A stretch of DNA of 64,000 nucleotides from Subdoligranulum sp. CAG:314 (GCA_000437915.1 FR901000.1:181083-245082); one strand, 5' to 3'. Positions 42,931 to 52,028 are shown, numbered from the stretch's first letter. Translations and numbers: made by a program. Notes: generated by a model not told the origin, from the sequence alone.

Positions 42931-43605
42931 TCACCACTCTATCGGCGTGGTGAAGCCGCTTAAAAATTCGTTGGCTTTTACGAAATGACCGCAGCCGAAA
43001 AATCCGTTGTAAGCGGAAAGCGGACTCGGATGCGCCGCTTCCAGCACCAAATGCGAAGTATTGGTAAGCAGGCTTTTTTTCCTGCGCGCGTTGCCGCCCC
43101 AAAGCATAAATACGACGGGCCTTGCTGCGTTGTCGTTTATCCAGGAAATTACTCTGTCGGTAAAAATCTGCCACCCTATGTTGCTGTGGGAATTGCTCAC
43201 GCCTCTCACTACCGTGAGGGAAGTGTTGAGCAAAAGCACCCCCTGCTTTGCCCAGACGGTTAGGTCGCCGCCCTTTACCGCGGAGTCCCTGCCCGTCTCT
43301 TCCTTGATTTCCCTGAAAATATTGAGCAAGCTCGGCGGAGGCGGCACGGGATAGGGCACACTGAAAGCAAGCCCCATCGCCTGTCCCGGATTTATGTAAG
43401 GGTCCTGCCCCAAAATAACGACCTTTACGTCTTGCGGCGCGGTAAGGTCAAAAGCGTTGAGTATAAGCTTTTTGGGGGGATAAACCGTCTTTTGCGCGTA
43501 TTCACGTTCAAGAAACGCCTTTATTCCCTTGAAATAGTCCTTGGAAAACTCCTCCGAAAACAACGGCTCCCAGCCGTTGTAGCTCCTTGAAACAGCCGCG
43601 TTCAT
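42931..43605 (-). CDS. ung: uracil-DNA glycosylase (family 1)
   Basis: 224 residues, normal length. Water-activating motif GQDPYINPGQAMGLAF with D68 (66-81), uracil-binding LLLNTSLTV, and DNA-intercalation loop HPSPLSA (192-198). Removes uracil from DNA. GGGAGTG precedes the ATG. It follows the transketolase C-terminal gene by 18 bases, so the three genes are probably one transcript. Confidence 0.97.
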   Translation of the reverse strand: MNAAVSRSYNGWEPLFSEEFSKDYFKGIKAFLEREYAQKTVYPPKKLILNAFDLTAPQDVKVVILGQDPYINPGQAMGLAFSVPYPVPPPPSLLNIFREIKEETGRDSAVKGGDLTVWAKQGVLLLNTSLTVVRGVSNSHSNIGWQIFTDRVISWINDNAARPVVFMLWGGNARRKKSLLTNTSHLVLEAAHPSPLSAYNGFFGCGHFVKANEFLSGFTTPIEW

Positions 43606-43623
43606 AAAGCACTCCCGTCGTTT

Positions 43624-44544
43624 TCAGAGCAAGGTCTTTGCCTTGTCCGCTATATCTCTGTCGGTAAGCCCGTAAAACCGTTTCAGCTCGTTGAGTCTGC
43701 CTACCTCGCCGAATCTGTCGTTGACGGCGACGGCGGCGCATCTGACGGGAAATTCCTCGCAGAGAATTTCGCAGACAGCCGAATGCAAGCCTCCGAATAT
43801 GCTGTGGTTTTCAACCGTCAACGCCCTGCCCGTCTTTTTTACCGATTTCAAAACCGCCTGCCTGTCCACGGGCTTCAAGGTGTGGATATTGATTACCTCC
43901 GCGGACACACCCTCTTCGCGCAGCATATCCGCGGCGCGCAGCGCGTCCGACGTCAAAAGTCCCGTCACGAAAATGCTCACGTCCGTCCCCTCCCTCAACA
44001 CGTCCGCTTTGAACAGATTGAATTTGTAATCCGGCTCGGTGAACACGTCGGGAGTTTCCTTTCTGAACATCCTTACGTAAACCGGTCCGTCGTATTCGAC
44101 TATTGCAGGCATTGCCTCCTCCATCTGTCTTGCGTCCACCGGCTCGAAAATCAGCATTCCGGGAATTGCGCGCATTGCCGCCACATCCTCGAAGCTCATG
44201 TGGGTGCCGCCGTTAAGCTCGGCGGCAATACCCGGGTCGGAGCCTATGATTTTCACATTGTTGCCGCCGTAGGCAATGCTAACCGCTATTTGGTCGAAAA
44301 TTCTTCTTGACGCAAAGGGCGCGAACGAGTGGATAAAGGGCACAAATCCGTAAGCCGCGAGTCCCGCCGCCACGCAAGCCATATTTGCCTCCGCTATGCC
44401 CACGTCAAAAGCCCTGTCGGGGAAAATTTCACGCAAACCGAAGGTCCCGCCCGCCTTGGCAAGGTCGGCGTCAAGCATAACGATATTTTCATTTTCACGC
44501 ATCATTTTTTCAAGCGTTGCCGCAAAAACCTTTCTGACTTCCAT
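43624..44544 (-). CDS. transketolase, C-terminal (pyrimidine-binding) subunit
   Basis: 306 residues corresponding to the Pyr domain (GGTFGLREIFPDRAFDVGIA with the catalytic Glu in EANMACVAAG) and the C-terminal domain (LLTSDALRAADMLREEGVSA, RALTVENHSIFGGLHSAV). Together with the N-terminal half it forms an active split transketolase, as in many Firmicutes. GGAGG in the end of the partner gene precedes its ATG; the gap is three bases. Confidence 0.93.
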   Translation of the reverse strand: MEVRKVFAATLEKMMRENENIVMLDADLAKAGGTFGLREIFPDRAFDVGIAEANMACVAAGLAAYGFVPFIHSFAPFASRRIFDQIAVSIAYGGNNVKIIGSDPGIAAELNGGTHMSFEDVAAMRAIPGMLIFEPVDARQMEEAMPAIVEYDGPVYVRMFRKETPDVFTEPDYKFNLFKADVLREGTDVSIFVTGLLTSDALRAADMLREEGVSAEVINIHTLKPVDRQAVLKSVKKTGRALTVENHSIFGGLHSAVCEILCEEFPVRCAAVAVNDRFGEVGRLNELKRFYGLTDRDIADKAKTLL

Positions 44545-44547
44545 TTT

Positions 44548-45354
44548 TCAGTCCTCCAATTCGGCAAGCGCCGTTTCCAACTGCTCGGCGCTCACGTTGC
44601 AGCTGTGATTTGCAAAGCCCATATTTTTGAAAATCGAAACGCCCTCTCCCTTGACGGTGTCCATAACTATGCAGGTAGGTCTGCCCTTTACGTTGTCCGC
44701 CTCGCACAGCGCGCGGTCGATTTCCTCCTCGTCGTTGCCGTTGACGCGCACGGTGTTGAAGCCGAATGCGTCGAATTTGGAGGCAACGTCCTCTATGCCG
44801 CAGACGTTTTCGGTAAGACCGTCTATCTGCATTTTGTTGTTGTCCACCAAAACCACTAAATTATCCAGCTTTTTGTGCGCGGCAAGCATAGCCGCCTCCC
44901 AGACCTGTCCCTCCTGACACTCGCCGTCGCCCACGATTACGTAGATTTTTGCGCCGTCGTTTCTGAGCTTGGAGCCGATAGCAAGCCCCACGCCGCAGCT
45001 TATGCCCTGTCCGAGGCTGCCCGCCGTCATATCCACGCCGGGCGTCAAAAGCATATTGCAGTGGCTCGGAAGCTTTGTGCCCAATCTGTTGAGGGTTTTA
45101 AGCTCCTCCTTGTCGAAAAACCCGAAGCTTGCAAGCGTGGCGTAAAGCGCGGGACCTGCGTGCCCCTTGCTTAGAACAAGTCTGTCGCGCCCCTCCATAC
45201 CGGGATTTTTCGGGTCGAAGCTCATGTGCTTGGAATAAAGCACCGACAGCGCCTCCGCTATCGAAAGACTGCCGCCCACGTGTCCGACGCCGAGACTCGC
45301 AATACAAGTGAGTGTCAGCCGCCTGATTTCTCTCGTTCTCTGTTTGAAATCCAT
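44548..45354 (-). CDS. transketolase, N-terminal (TPP-binding) subunit
   Basis: 268 residues with the thiamine pyrophosphate domain: VGHVGGSLSIAEALSVLY, LSKGHAGPALYATLA, and the GDGECQEG (142-149) to DNNKMQIDG (171-179) TPP motif. Supplies the cofactor site for the C-terminal subunit in the non-oxidative pentose phosphate pathway. Upstream are TGC-TAAAAT and a GGGGAGC element. It is divergent from glnN. Confidence 0.94.
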   Translation of the reverse strand: MDFKQRTREIRRLTLTCIASLGVGHVGGSLSIAEALSVLYSKHMSFDPKNPGMEGRDRLVLSKGHAGPALYATLASFGFFDKEELKTLNRLGTKLPSHCNMLLTPGVDMTAGSLGQGISCGVGLAIGSKLRNDGAKIYVIVGDGECQEGQVWEAAMLAAHKKLDNLVVLVDNNKMQIDGLTENVCGIEDVASKFDAFGFNTVRVNGNDEEEIDRALCEADNVKGRPTCIVMDTVKGEGVSIFKNMGFANHSCNVSAEQLETALAELED

Positions 45355-45420
45355 AAAAATGCTCCCCGCAAATCGATTTGTCTCATTTTAGCACATATTC
45401 GTACAAATAGCAATACCTGA

Positions 45421-45444
45421 AAGCGTTTTGCGACAAAAACGCTT
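45421..45444. other. 9-bp perfect inverted repeat upstream of glnN
   Basis: AAGCGTTTT and AAAACGCTT around GCGACA, about 27 bases before the glnN -35 box and 67 bases from the transketolase start. Could be an operator or a hairpin; nothing in the window identifies a binding protein. Confidence 0.4.
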
Positions 45445-45471
45445 CTCAAAATGAAAATTCTTCATATTTGT

Positions 45472-45500
45472 TTGATTTTCTGACGGCGGGGTATTATAAT
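45472..45500 (+). promoter_or_regulatory. promoter of glnN
   Basis: TTGATT (45472-45477), 17 bases, TATAAT (45495-45500). The leader is about 40 bases and includes AAAGGAC before the ATG at 45548. Confidence 0.7.
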
Positions 45501-45547
45501 AATTCGCATCCGAGTCAACAAAATCAAACAAAAGGACAGATTCGCCA

Positions 45548-47668
45548 ATGAGAATAACGGAAAGCAAAAAGATTACAGATTTTTTCGGCTGCAACGTCTT
45601 TAACGACGGCGTCATGCAGAAATATATGCCCCGCGAAACCTACAACGAGTTGAAGGAGGTCACCGACCTCGGAAAGCCGCTCAACAAGGAGCTTGCCAAC
45701 AAGGTGGCGAAAGCCATGAAGGAGTGGGCGGGCGACATGGGCGCGACGCACTACACCCATTGGTTTCAGCCGCTGACTGGCACCACGGCGGAAAAGCACG
45801 ACAGCTTTATTTCCATAGACAAGTCGGGCAACACCGTGTTGGAATTTACCGGCAGCAATCTGCGCAAGGGAGAAGCGGACGCGTCCAGCTTTCCGTCGGG
45901 CGGAATCCGCGCGACCTTTGAAGCGCGCGGCTATACCGTGTGGGATTGCAGCAGTCCCGCGTTCATAAAAAAATCGCGCAACGGCGCGGGTATTTTGTGC
46001 ATTCCCACCGCCTTCTGCTCGTACACGGGAGAAGCTCTCGACAAAAAGACGCCCCTTTTGCGTTCTATGGAGGCAATCAACCGCGAGGGAGTAAGACTGC
46101 TGAAAATTCTCGGCGTCGATGCGGAACGCGTAACCGCCAACGTGGGCGGCGAACAGGAATATTTTCTCATCGACAAGCGGGACTACAACCGCCGCGACGA
46201 CCTCAAATTCACGGGGAGAACGCTGTTCGGAGCCATGCCTCCCAAAGGACAGGAGAAAAACGACCAATATTACGCCACGATAAAGGACAGGGTAAGCGAC
46301 TTTATGGCGGAACTCAACGAGGAGCTGTGGAAGCTCGGTATCACCGCCAAAACACAGCACAACGAGGTCGCGCCCGCGCAGCACGAGCTGGCTCCCATTT
46401 TCTGCACCGCTAACATCGCCACAGACCAGAATCAGCTCATCATGGAAACGCTGAAAAAGGTCGCGGACAATCACGGACTGACCTGCCTGCTGCACGAAAA
46501 ACCCTTTGCCGGCGTCAACGGCAGCGGCAAACACAACAACTGGTCGCTTTGCACGGACAAAGGACTCAATCTGCTTAAACCCGGAGCCAACCCGTCGCAA
46601 AACTACCCATTTCTGCTGTTTTTCACGGCGGTTCTTGCGGCGCTTGACGAATATTTCGACCTTGTGCGCATGAGCGCCGCAACTCTCGGCAACGAAAGCC
46701 GACTCGGAGGCCACGAGGCGCCGCCCACCGTTATCTCGGCTTTCATCGGAGAGGATATGCAGCAGCTTTTCGACGCACTGCTCTCCCACTCGGCAACGGG
46801 CGCCCACGAAAAGCAGCGTTTAAACACGGGACTCAATTTCGTAGCCGACATAGGCAAGGATTTTTCCGACCGCAACCGCACCTCTCCTTTTGCGTTTACC
46901 GGCAACAAATTCGAATTTCGCATGGTGGGCAGCTCCGCCACGCTGTCAACCCCCAACGTGGTGCTCAACGCCGCCGTTTCGGAAATGCTTTCGCGAATGT
47001 CGGACAGGCTTGAAAAAGCGGACAAAAGCCGTCTGCACGAAGAAGCGCTCGGTCTGGCGTGCGAATTTTACGAAAGGCACAAGCGGATAGTTTTCAACGG
47101 CAACGGCTACTCAAAGGAGTGGTTTGAGGAAGCCGAAAAGAGAGGGCTTGTGCATATAGACAACAGCATAACCGCCTACGACGCGCTTTTGGCGCCGAAA
47201 AACGTCGCGCTGTTTGAAAAATTCAAAATCATGAACAAAAAGGAGCTGGAAAGCCGACGCGCCATTTATCTCGACAATTACGAAAAAACCGCGCTCATAG
47301 AAGCGCGCACCATGCTGATGATGGCAAAGCGGGAAATTTTGCCCGCCTGCATGGAGTGGGAGGACAAGCTTGCGCGGGATATAGAAAAGCTCAACGCGGC
47401 GGGCACGAATTTCGGCGGAGTGCAGAAAATACAGCTTGCGAAAACCGACGCGCTTGTGAACGAGCTGTTTTCCGATATAGAAAAGCTGGAAGCGCAGATA
47501 CAGGAAATGCAGGACTTGGAGTCGTCTTACGACAGTTGCGTGTTTTTCCGCGACAGAATAAAAGACACCATGGACGCCCTGCGCGCGGCGGCGGACAGTC
47601 TCGAAACAATCGTTTCGCGCAAGGTATGGCCCATACCCACCTACGCGGACATACTGTTTTACGAATAA
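45548..47668 (+). CDS. glnN: type III glutamine synthetase GlnN
   Basis: 706 residues, the size and layout of GSIII rather than GSI. The N-terminal beta-Grasp region (THYTHWFQPLTGTTAEKHDS), the active-site stretch ANVGGEQEYFLIDKRDY (with Glu ligands), QHNEVAPAQHELAPIF, ATP/glutamate segment GVNGSGKHNNWSL, and RVGG-type region RLGGHEAPPTVI are all recognisable. Makes glutamine from glutamate, ammonia and ATP; forms dodecamers. Promoter and terminator flank it, so it is a single-gene unit. No GlnR-type box was recognised. Confidence 0.96.
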   Translation: MRITESKKITDFFGCNVFNDGVMQKYMPRETYNELKEVTDLGKPLNKELANKVAKAMKEWAGDMGATHYTHWFQPLTGTTAEKHDSFISIDKSGNTVLEFTGSNLRKGEADASSFPSGGIRATFEARGYTVWDCSSPAFIKKSRNGAGILCIPTAFCSYTGEALDKKTPLLRSMEAINREGVRLLKILGVDAERVTANVGGEQEYFLIDKRDYNRRDDLKFTGRTLFGAMPPKGQEKNDQYYATIKDRVSDFMAELNEELWKLGITAKTQHNEVAPAQHELAPIFCTANIATDQNQLIMETLKKVADNHGLTCLLHEKPFAGVNGSGKHNNWSLCTDKGLNLLKPGANPSQNYPFLLFFTAVLAALDEYFDLVRMSAATLGNESRLGGHEAPPTVISAFIGEDMQQLFDALLSHSATGAHEKQRLNTGLNFVADIGKDFSDRNRTSPFAFTGNKFEFRMVGSSATLSTPNVVLNAAVSEMLSRMSDRLEKADKSRLHEEALGLACEFYERHKRIVFNGNGYSKEWFEEAEKRGLVHIDNSITAYDALLAPKNVALFEKFKIMNKKELESRRAIYLDNYEKTALIEARTMLMMAKREILPACMEWEDKLARDIEKLNAAGTNFGGVQKIQLAKTDALVNELFSDIEKLEAQIQEMQDLESSYDSCVFFRDRIKDTMDALRAAADSLETIVSRKVWPIPTYADILFYE

Positions 47669-47672
47669 ACCA

Positions 47673-47703
47673 AAAAACGGAGCCGTTGAAAGGCTCCGTT
47701 TTT
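47673..47703 (+). terminator. hairpin terminator of glnN
   Basis: AAAAACGGAGCC and GGCTCCGTTTTT around GTTGAAA; shared with the convergent MarR gene. Confidence 0.85.
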
Positions 47704-47715
47704 TTCAAACTCTGT

Positions 47716-48237
47716 TCAAATGGTTTTAAGTCTTTTTCTGCTTCTTTCCCAAGCAACGGTATCGTGCGGAATGACCTTTGAAAGTATCGCCGTGAGTTTT
47801 TTGGACAGTTCCATCATCTCGTCGAACTCCTCCTCGCTCATCGCCTCCGAGAAACGCCTGCGCACCCCCTCCCGCATCGCCTCGTTGTTTTCCCTGATTG
47901 TTTTCATTCCCAGCTCGGACAAGCTGATTGACGACTTTATGCCGTTGCGGCTTGTCACGCTTTTTTTGTCCACATAACCTTTGGCAACCAGCGTGTTTAC
48001 GTAAGCCGAAAGATTCCTGTATTCTATGCCGCTCAACCCCGCAAGCTCTTTAAGCGTCACCCCCGGATGTCCGTACAAAGCGTAAAAAATCAGCTTCTCG
48101 TTGAATGTGGTATTTTTTATATAATCCAATTCGTCGTTTTCGGGAATGGACGCGAAAGCGTATTTCAATGCAAAAAACAAATCGTCGTATATGCAGCCGT
48201 ATTCGGCAATTTTTCTTTCGTCTATAAGTTGTGCCAT
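47716..48237 (-). CDS. MarR-family transcriptional regulator (173 aa)
   Basis: Winged-helix domain in residues 45-115: NEKLIFYALYGHPGVTLKEL, AGLSGIEYRNLSAYVNTLVA, KGYVDKKSVTSRNGIKSSIS (wing), LSELGMKTIRENNEAM. Flanking helices build the dimer interface. It is divergent from a BspA-like lipoprotein gene, so that gene is its likeliest target. Its promoter (TTGACA-N17-TAATCT, 48244-48272) ends six bases before the ATG and there is no ribosome binding site at the normal distance, indicating a leaderless message. Confidence 0.9.
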   Translation of the reverse strand: MAQLIDERKIAEYGCIYDDLFFALKYAFASIPENDELDYIKNTTFNEKLIFYALYGHPGVTLKELAGLSGIEYRNLSAYVNTLVAKGYVDKKSVTSRNGIKSSISLSELGMKTIRENNEAMREGVRRRFSEAMSEEEFDEMMELSKKLTAILSKVIPHDTVAWERSRKRLKTI

Positions 48238-48243
48238 ATTTAA

Positions 48244-48272
48244 AGATTAACTCCACCTATTGGATTTGTCAA
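48244..48272 (-). promoter_or_regulatory. promoter of the MarR gene, leaderless geometry
   Basis: On the minus strand TTGACA (48267-48272), 17 bases, TAATCT (48244-48249), then six bases to the ATG at 48237. Confidence 0.6.
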
Positions 48273-48354
48273 ACAATTTAAAAGCAATAAAATGTAAATA
48301 ATTTCAATATTTTGATAATATTTAAAGATATCATAATTTATGAGCCTTTTTTAA

Positions 48355-48383
48355 TTGACAAGCTGACGCTTATTTGGTATTTT
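48355..48383 (+). promoter_or_regulatory. promoter of the BspA-like lipoprotein gene
   Basis: TTGACA (48355-48360), 17 bases, TATTTT (48378-48383); AAAGGAGAG lies before the ATG at 48428. The 190-base gap with the MarR gene is very AT-rich. Confidence 0.65.
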
Positions 48384-48427
48384 AAGAAAAAAGTAGCCAT
48401 ACTTGGCAAAAGAAAGGAGAGAAACAA

Positions 48428-49567
48428 ATGAAAAAGTTTTTCAAGACTCTGCTTCCGACTCTCGCGGCGATTCTGATTCTGTGCTTTTGTTTGGTCGGAT
48501 GTCGGTCAGATTTCACCGTAAAATTTCAAACCGACGGAGGCACGCCCGTCGCGTCGCAAAAGGTAGCGAACGGAGAAAAAGCCGAAAAACCCGCGCAGCC
48601 CGAAAAAACCGGATTTGAATTCGGCGGCTGGTTCACAGAGCCTTCTTGCGCGCAAGGCACGGAATACGACTTTTCACTGCCTGTGGAAAGCGATCTGGTC
48701 CTTTACGCAAAGTGGACGGATAAATCCGACGTCGACTTTTTTACGATAACGGTGGTAAACGGCACGGGCGGAGGAAGTTACGCTTACGGCTCGTCAGTAA
48801 CGCTTGCAGCCGCCGCGCCGTCCGGAAAAACCTTTGTCAAATGGACGAAAGACGGCAAGGACTTTTCAACCAATCGTGAAATTACCGTTGAAGTAACCGC
48901 AAACGCCATTTACGAGGCAGTTTTTTCAGACAGTCAGTATACTCTTACATATATGCTGGACGGAACGGTTTTCCAAACGCAAACATACATCTTTAACCAA
49001 CAGATTGAAGCTCCGCGCCCCGACGACACGGAAGACTACCGCTTTGTCGAGTGGAAAGACCTGCCCGACGTCATGCCCGCGCAAGACATCACGGTTGTCG
49101 CCGAAATAGTAAGACTGCGCGCATTCGTGACTGTGTTCGGGGCGGAAGGCACGGGGCGGTACGACGTCGGACAAGAGTTGACGCTAACCGCAACGGTACC
49201 CACAGGCTTTGAGTTTGGCGGCTGGATTGTGGACGGCGTAACCGTGGAAACGGGCGCTTCATATACGTTTAAGGTGCAGGACGACGTGGAAGTTTACGCA
49301 GATATCAAGGACGTAAATTCGACGGATTACTTCATTTACGACGCCGATACGCTGTCCGCAAAGCCCGACGCGGCGTTTCCGCAAAAAATTATACTGCCCT
49401 CCTCCTATGACGGGATATACATCACCAAAATCGCGTCGGGAGGTTTCAAAAATCAGACGGAGATTGTGCAAGTTGTTCTGCCCGACACCGTTAAGGAAAT
49501 AGGCGGCAGCGCGTTTGACGGCTGCAACAAGCTCCAAAAATCAATCTCGAAAACGTCGGGATTTTAG
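48428..49567 (+). CDS. BspA-like lipoprotein, N-terminal part before a frameshift
   Basis: Lipoprotein signal with lipobox VGC near residue 24. An InlB-type module follows (FTVKFQTDGGTPVASQ, FEFGGWF, LVLYAKW), then PF18998-like repeat modules (TVVNGTGGGSYAYGSSVTLA, TVFGAEGTGRYDVGQELTLT), then the first LRR_5 unit (FKNQTEIVQVVLPDTVKEIG). At 49536-49540 an A5 tract is one base short: the frame turns into KSISKTSGF and stops, while the -1 frame continues smoothly as KINLENVGILGDFAFNRC. The intact gene would span 48428-51990 (about 1187 residues). See the following entry. Confidence 0.85.
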   Translation: MKKFFKTLLPTLAAILILCFCLVGCRSDFTVKFQTDGGTPVASQKVANGEKAEKPAQPEKTGFEFGGWFTEPSCAQGTEYDFSLPVESDLVLYAKWTDKSDVDFFTITVVNGTGGGSYAYGSSVTLAAAAPSGKTFVKWTKDGKDFSTNREITVEVTANAIYEAVFSDSQYTLTYMLDGTVFQTQTYIFNQQIEAPRPDDTEDYRFVEWKDLPDVMPAQDITVVAEIVRLRAFVTVFGAEGTGRYDVGQELTLTATVPTGFEFGGWIVDGVTVETGASYTFKVQDDVEVYADIKDVNSTDYFIYDADTLSAKPDAAFPQKIILPSSYDGIYITKIASGGFKNQTEIVQVVLPDTVKEIGGSAFDGCNKLQKSISKTSGF

Positions 49568-49596
49568 GCGACTTCGCTTTCAACAGATGCCCCTCG

Positions 49597-51990
49597 TTGC
49601 TTGCCGCCGACCTCTCGGCGCTTTTAAGCGCGGGCGCGTCCGCTTTCCTCGGCGCCGATTCGCTGGAAACGGCGATATTGGGCGAAAATCTGCAAAGCAT
49701 ATCTTCTTCGATGTTCGAGGGGTGCTCCTCCCTTAAACAAATCGTGCTGACGGACGGGATTTCAAGCGTAGAACCGTCGGCATTCAAAAACTGCACGGCT
49801 CTTGAAACAATAGAAATAGGCTCAGGCGTCGTCCGCTTCGCGGGTAACGCTCTCAACGGCTGCAAATCCCTGAAAGAAATAAACGTAAACCAAAAAAACA
49901 GCGCCTTTTCTTCCTCAAACGGCATACTGTTTGACAAATCGGGCATAAGGCTGGTTCTGTATCCCGCAGGCAAAACGGCGACCTCCGTCAATATCGGCGA
50001 CGGAATAAAAATTGTTTTTGAGCACGCTTTTGAAAACAACCCCTACATTCAATCGATAACGCTCGGCGCCGACATAGAGGAAATAGGCAATTTTGCCTTT
50101 GCAGGTTTGGAAGCTCTTGTTACATTCGACGTCAAAGACGGCTCCGCGCTCGCCTCAATCGGCGAACACGCTTTCGACGGTTGCTCTTCCCTGCTCTCTT
50201 TTTCCGCCCCGACGGCAACAGTTTCTATCGGCAAATATGCCTTTGCGGGCTGCGCGAAGCTGGAAACGGCGTCTTTTGACGGACTGGCTTCAATCCCCGA
50301 CTACGCGTTCAACGGGTGCGCCGCACTGACTCAAATCAACCTCGGTCGCGTCGTTTCTGTGGGCGAGCACGCGTTTAACGATTGCTCGTCGCTGCGTCGG
50401 TTCGACTTTACTTACGTTGAAAGTCTGGCAATATATGCTTTCAGCGGCTGTCAAAACCTCGACAACGTAATATTGAACGACAAAATCCCGTCTTTGCCGG
50501 ATTACGTTTTCAACGGGTGCGTCTCGTTAACGGAAATTTCGCTTCCTCAAACTCTGAGCTCTGTCGGGCAATATGCGCTTGCCGGTACGGGAATAGTCCA
50601 AGCAGTCCTGCCGCAAAACGTCGAAACGGTGGGCGACTCGGCTTTTGAAGGCTGCGAAAATCTTATTTCGGCTACGCTCGGACAAAAGGTCAGGGTTCTG
50701 GGAGCGTCGGCTTTCCAAAACTGCATTTCTCTTTCCGAAATAACGCTCAACGACGGCATTGAAGAAATCGGAAACCTGGCGTTTGCCAACTGCTCGTCGC
50801 TGTTTGTCGTCAAAATTCCGCAAAGCGTCGTGAAAGTAGGCAAATACGCGTTTTTGCAGAACGGTCAAGGACTGAAAATTCTGTGCGTTGCCGACTCCGA
50901 ACCCGAAGGCTTTGACGAAGAATGGAACTTCGGCGGCTATGAAGTCGTATGGGACTGCGAAAATCAGGTCGAAAACGCCGACTTTGATTTCAACCTGTCG
51001 ACTGACGAAAAATATTATATACTCAAAGGCTTTGCTTCGGGCAAACAGGCTGCCGAGCTTCAACTCCCCTCCTCTCACAACGGCAAACCCGTCAAAGAAA
51101 TCGCCGCCCAAGCATTTGTCATGAACGACTCCGTCGTGTCCGTCTCTATCCCCGCAAGCTATGTCAAAATAGGCGACAGCGCGTTTTACTACTGCACTTC
51201 TCTCGCCTCGGTAACGTTTGCGGAAGGTCTTGAAGAAATAGGAAAAGACGCGTTCAGAAGCTGCAATCTCACTTCCGTTTCGCTTCCCGACGGCTTGAAA
51301 ACGCTGGGTGAAGGCACGTTCAGAGAAAACGCCGGTCTTGCAGAGGCTTTGATTCCCGACAGCGTACAAACCGTCGGCGAGGGCGCGTTCAGAAAAAACT
51401 CGTCTTCTCTCGTAATTACCTGTAAGGCAAGCTCGAAACCCGACGGTTGGAACGAGTATTGGAATTACGACGACGCGCAGGTCGTCTGGGCGCAAGAAAG
51501 CGGAAACGAAAACGAAAAGAATTTCGTTTACAAACTGTCGGACGACGGCACGTTTTATCTCGTGGACGGTTTTGCCGACGGAGTAAGCCTTTCCGAAGTC
51601 CGCTTTCCGTCGGAATATGACGGCAAGCCCGTCAAAGGAATAAGCAACGGCATGAAATTTTACGGAAACACCGATATAACTTCCGTCGTTTGCCCGTCCT
51701 CCTTTGAAATTTTAGGCGACAACGCGTTTTACGGCTGCACAAACCTCGAAAGCGTCACTTTGAACGAGGGACTCAAAGAAATCGGTCAAAACGCATTCCG
51801 CGATTGCGAAAAACTTAAATCCGTTACCGTCCCTTTCAGCGTGGAAATCATAAAAAGCGGCGCTTTCAGGGGCTGCGACGCTCTGACGATTACCTGCGAA
51901 AGAACGCAAGAGCAGATACCTGCGACGTGGGACTCAAACTGGAATCAAGACGACTGCCCCGTTATCTGGAAAGACGAGTCGGAAAGCTGA
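49597..51990 (+). CDS. BspA-like lipoprotein, C-terminal LRR part after the frameshift
   Basis: This frame is open from about 49540 and has no ribosome binding site or real start; TTG 49597 is only the first permitted codon. It carries some 20 LRR_5 units (FEGCSSLKQIVLTDGISSVE, FAGCAKLETASFDGLASIPD) broken by three related inserts, each ending in EWNFGGYEVVWDCENQ, EYWNYDDAQVVWAQE or WDSNWNQDDCPVIWKDE and followed in the first two cases by a fresh FYLVDGFADG-type beta segment. No wall anchor. A terminator follows. Expressed only if the frameshift is repaired, bypassed or an artefact. Confidence 0.8.
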   Translation: MLAADLSALLSAGASAFLGADSLETAILGENLQSISSSMFEGCSSLKQIVLTDGISSVEPSAFKNCTALETIEIGSGVVRFAGNALNGCKSLKEINVNQKNSAFSSSNGILFDKSGIRLVLYPAGKTATSVNIGDGIKIVFEHAFENNPYIQSITLGADIEEIGNFAFAGLEALVTFDVKDGSALASIGEHAFDGCSSLLSFSAPTATVSIGKYAFAGCAKLETASFDGLASIPDYAFNGCAALTQINLGRVVSVGEHAFNDCSSLRRFDFTYVESLAIYAFSGCQNLDNVILNDKIPSLPDYVFNGCVSLTEISLPQTLSSVGQYALAGTGIVQAVLPQNVETVGDSAFEGCENLISATLGQKVRVLGASAFQNCISLSEITLNDGIEEIGNLAFANCSSLFVVKIPQSVVKVGKYAFLQNGQGLKILCVADSEPEGFDEEWNFGGYEVVWDCENQVENADFDFNLSTDEKYYILKGFASGKQAAELQLPSSHNGKPVKEIAAQAFVMNDSVVSVSIPASYVKIGDSAFYYCTSLASVTFAEGLEEIGKDAFRSCNLTSVSLPDGLKTLGEGTFRENAGLAEALIPDSVQTVGEGAFRKNSSSLVITCKASSKPDGWNEYWNYDDAQVVWAQESGNENEKNFVYKLSDDGTFYLVDGFADGVSLSEVRFPSEYDGKPVKGISNGMKFYGNTDITSVVCPSSFEILGDNAFYGCTNLESVTLNEGLKEIGQNAFRDCEKLKSVTVPFSVEIIKSGAFRGCDALTITCERTQEQIPATWDSNWNQDDCPVIWKDESES

Positions 51991-52002
51991 CAGTGTTTGT
52001 TT

Positions 52003-52028
52003 AAAGCTCTCCTTAAAAGGGAGAGCTT
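52003..52028 (+). terminator. hairpin terminator of the BspA-like gene
   Basis: AAAGCTCTCC and GGAGAGCTTT around TTAAAA followed by TTTTC. Confidence 0.8.

Noticed and set aside
45524..46807. 427-codon minus-strand frame opposite glnN
   Set aside because: glnN is unmistakable on the other strand; this frame begins with no ribosome binding site and has no recognisable domain.
50527..51495. 322-codon minus-strand frame opposite the LRR lipoprotein
   Set aside because: Shadow of the repeats; no domain or start signal.
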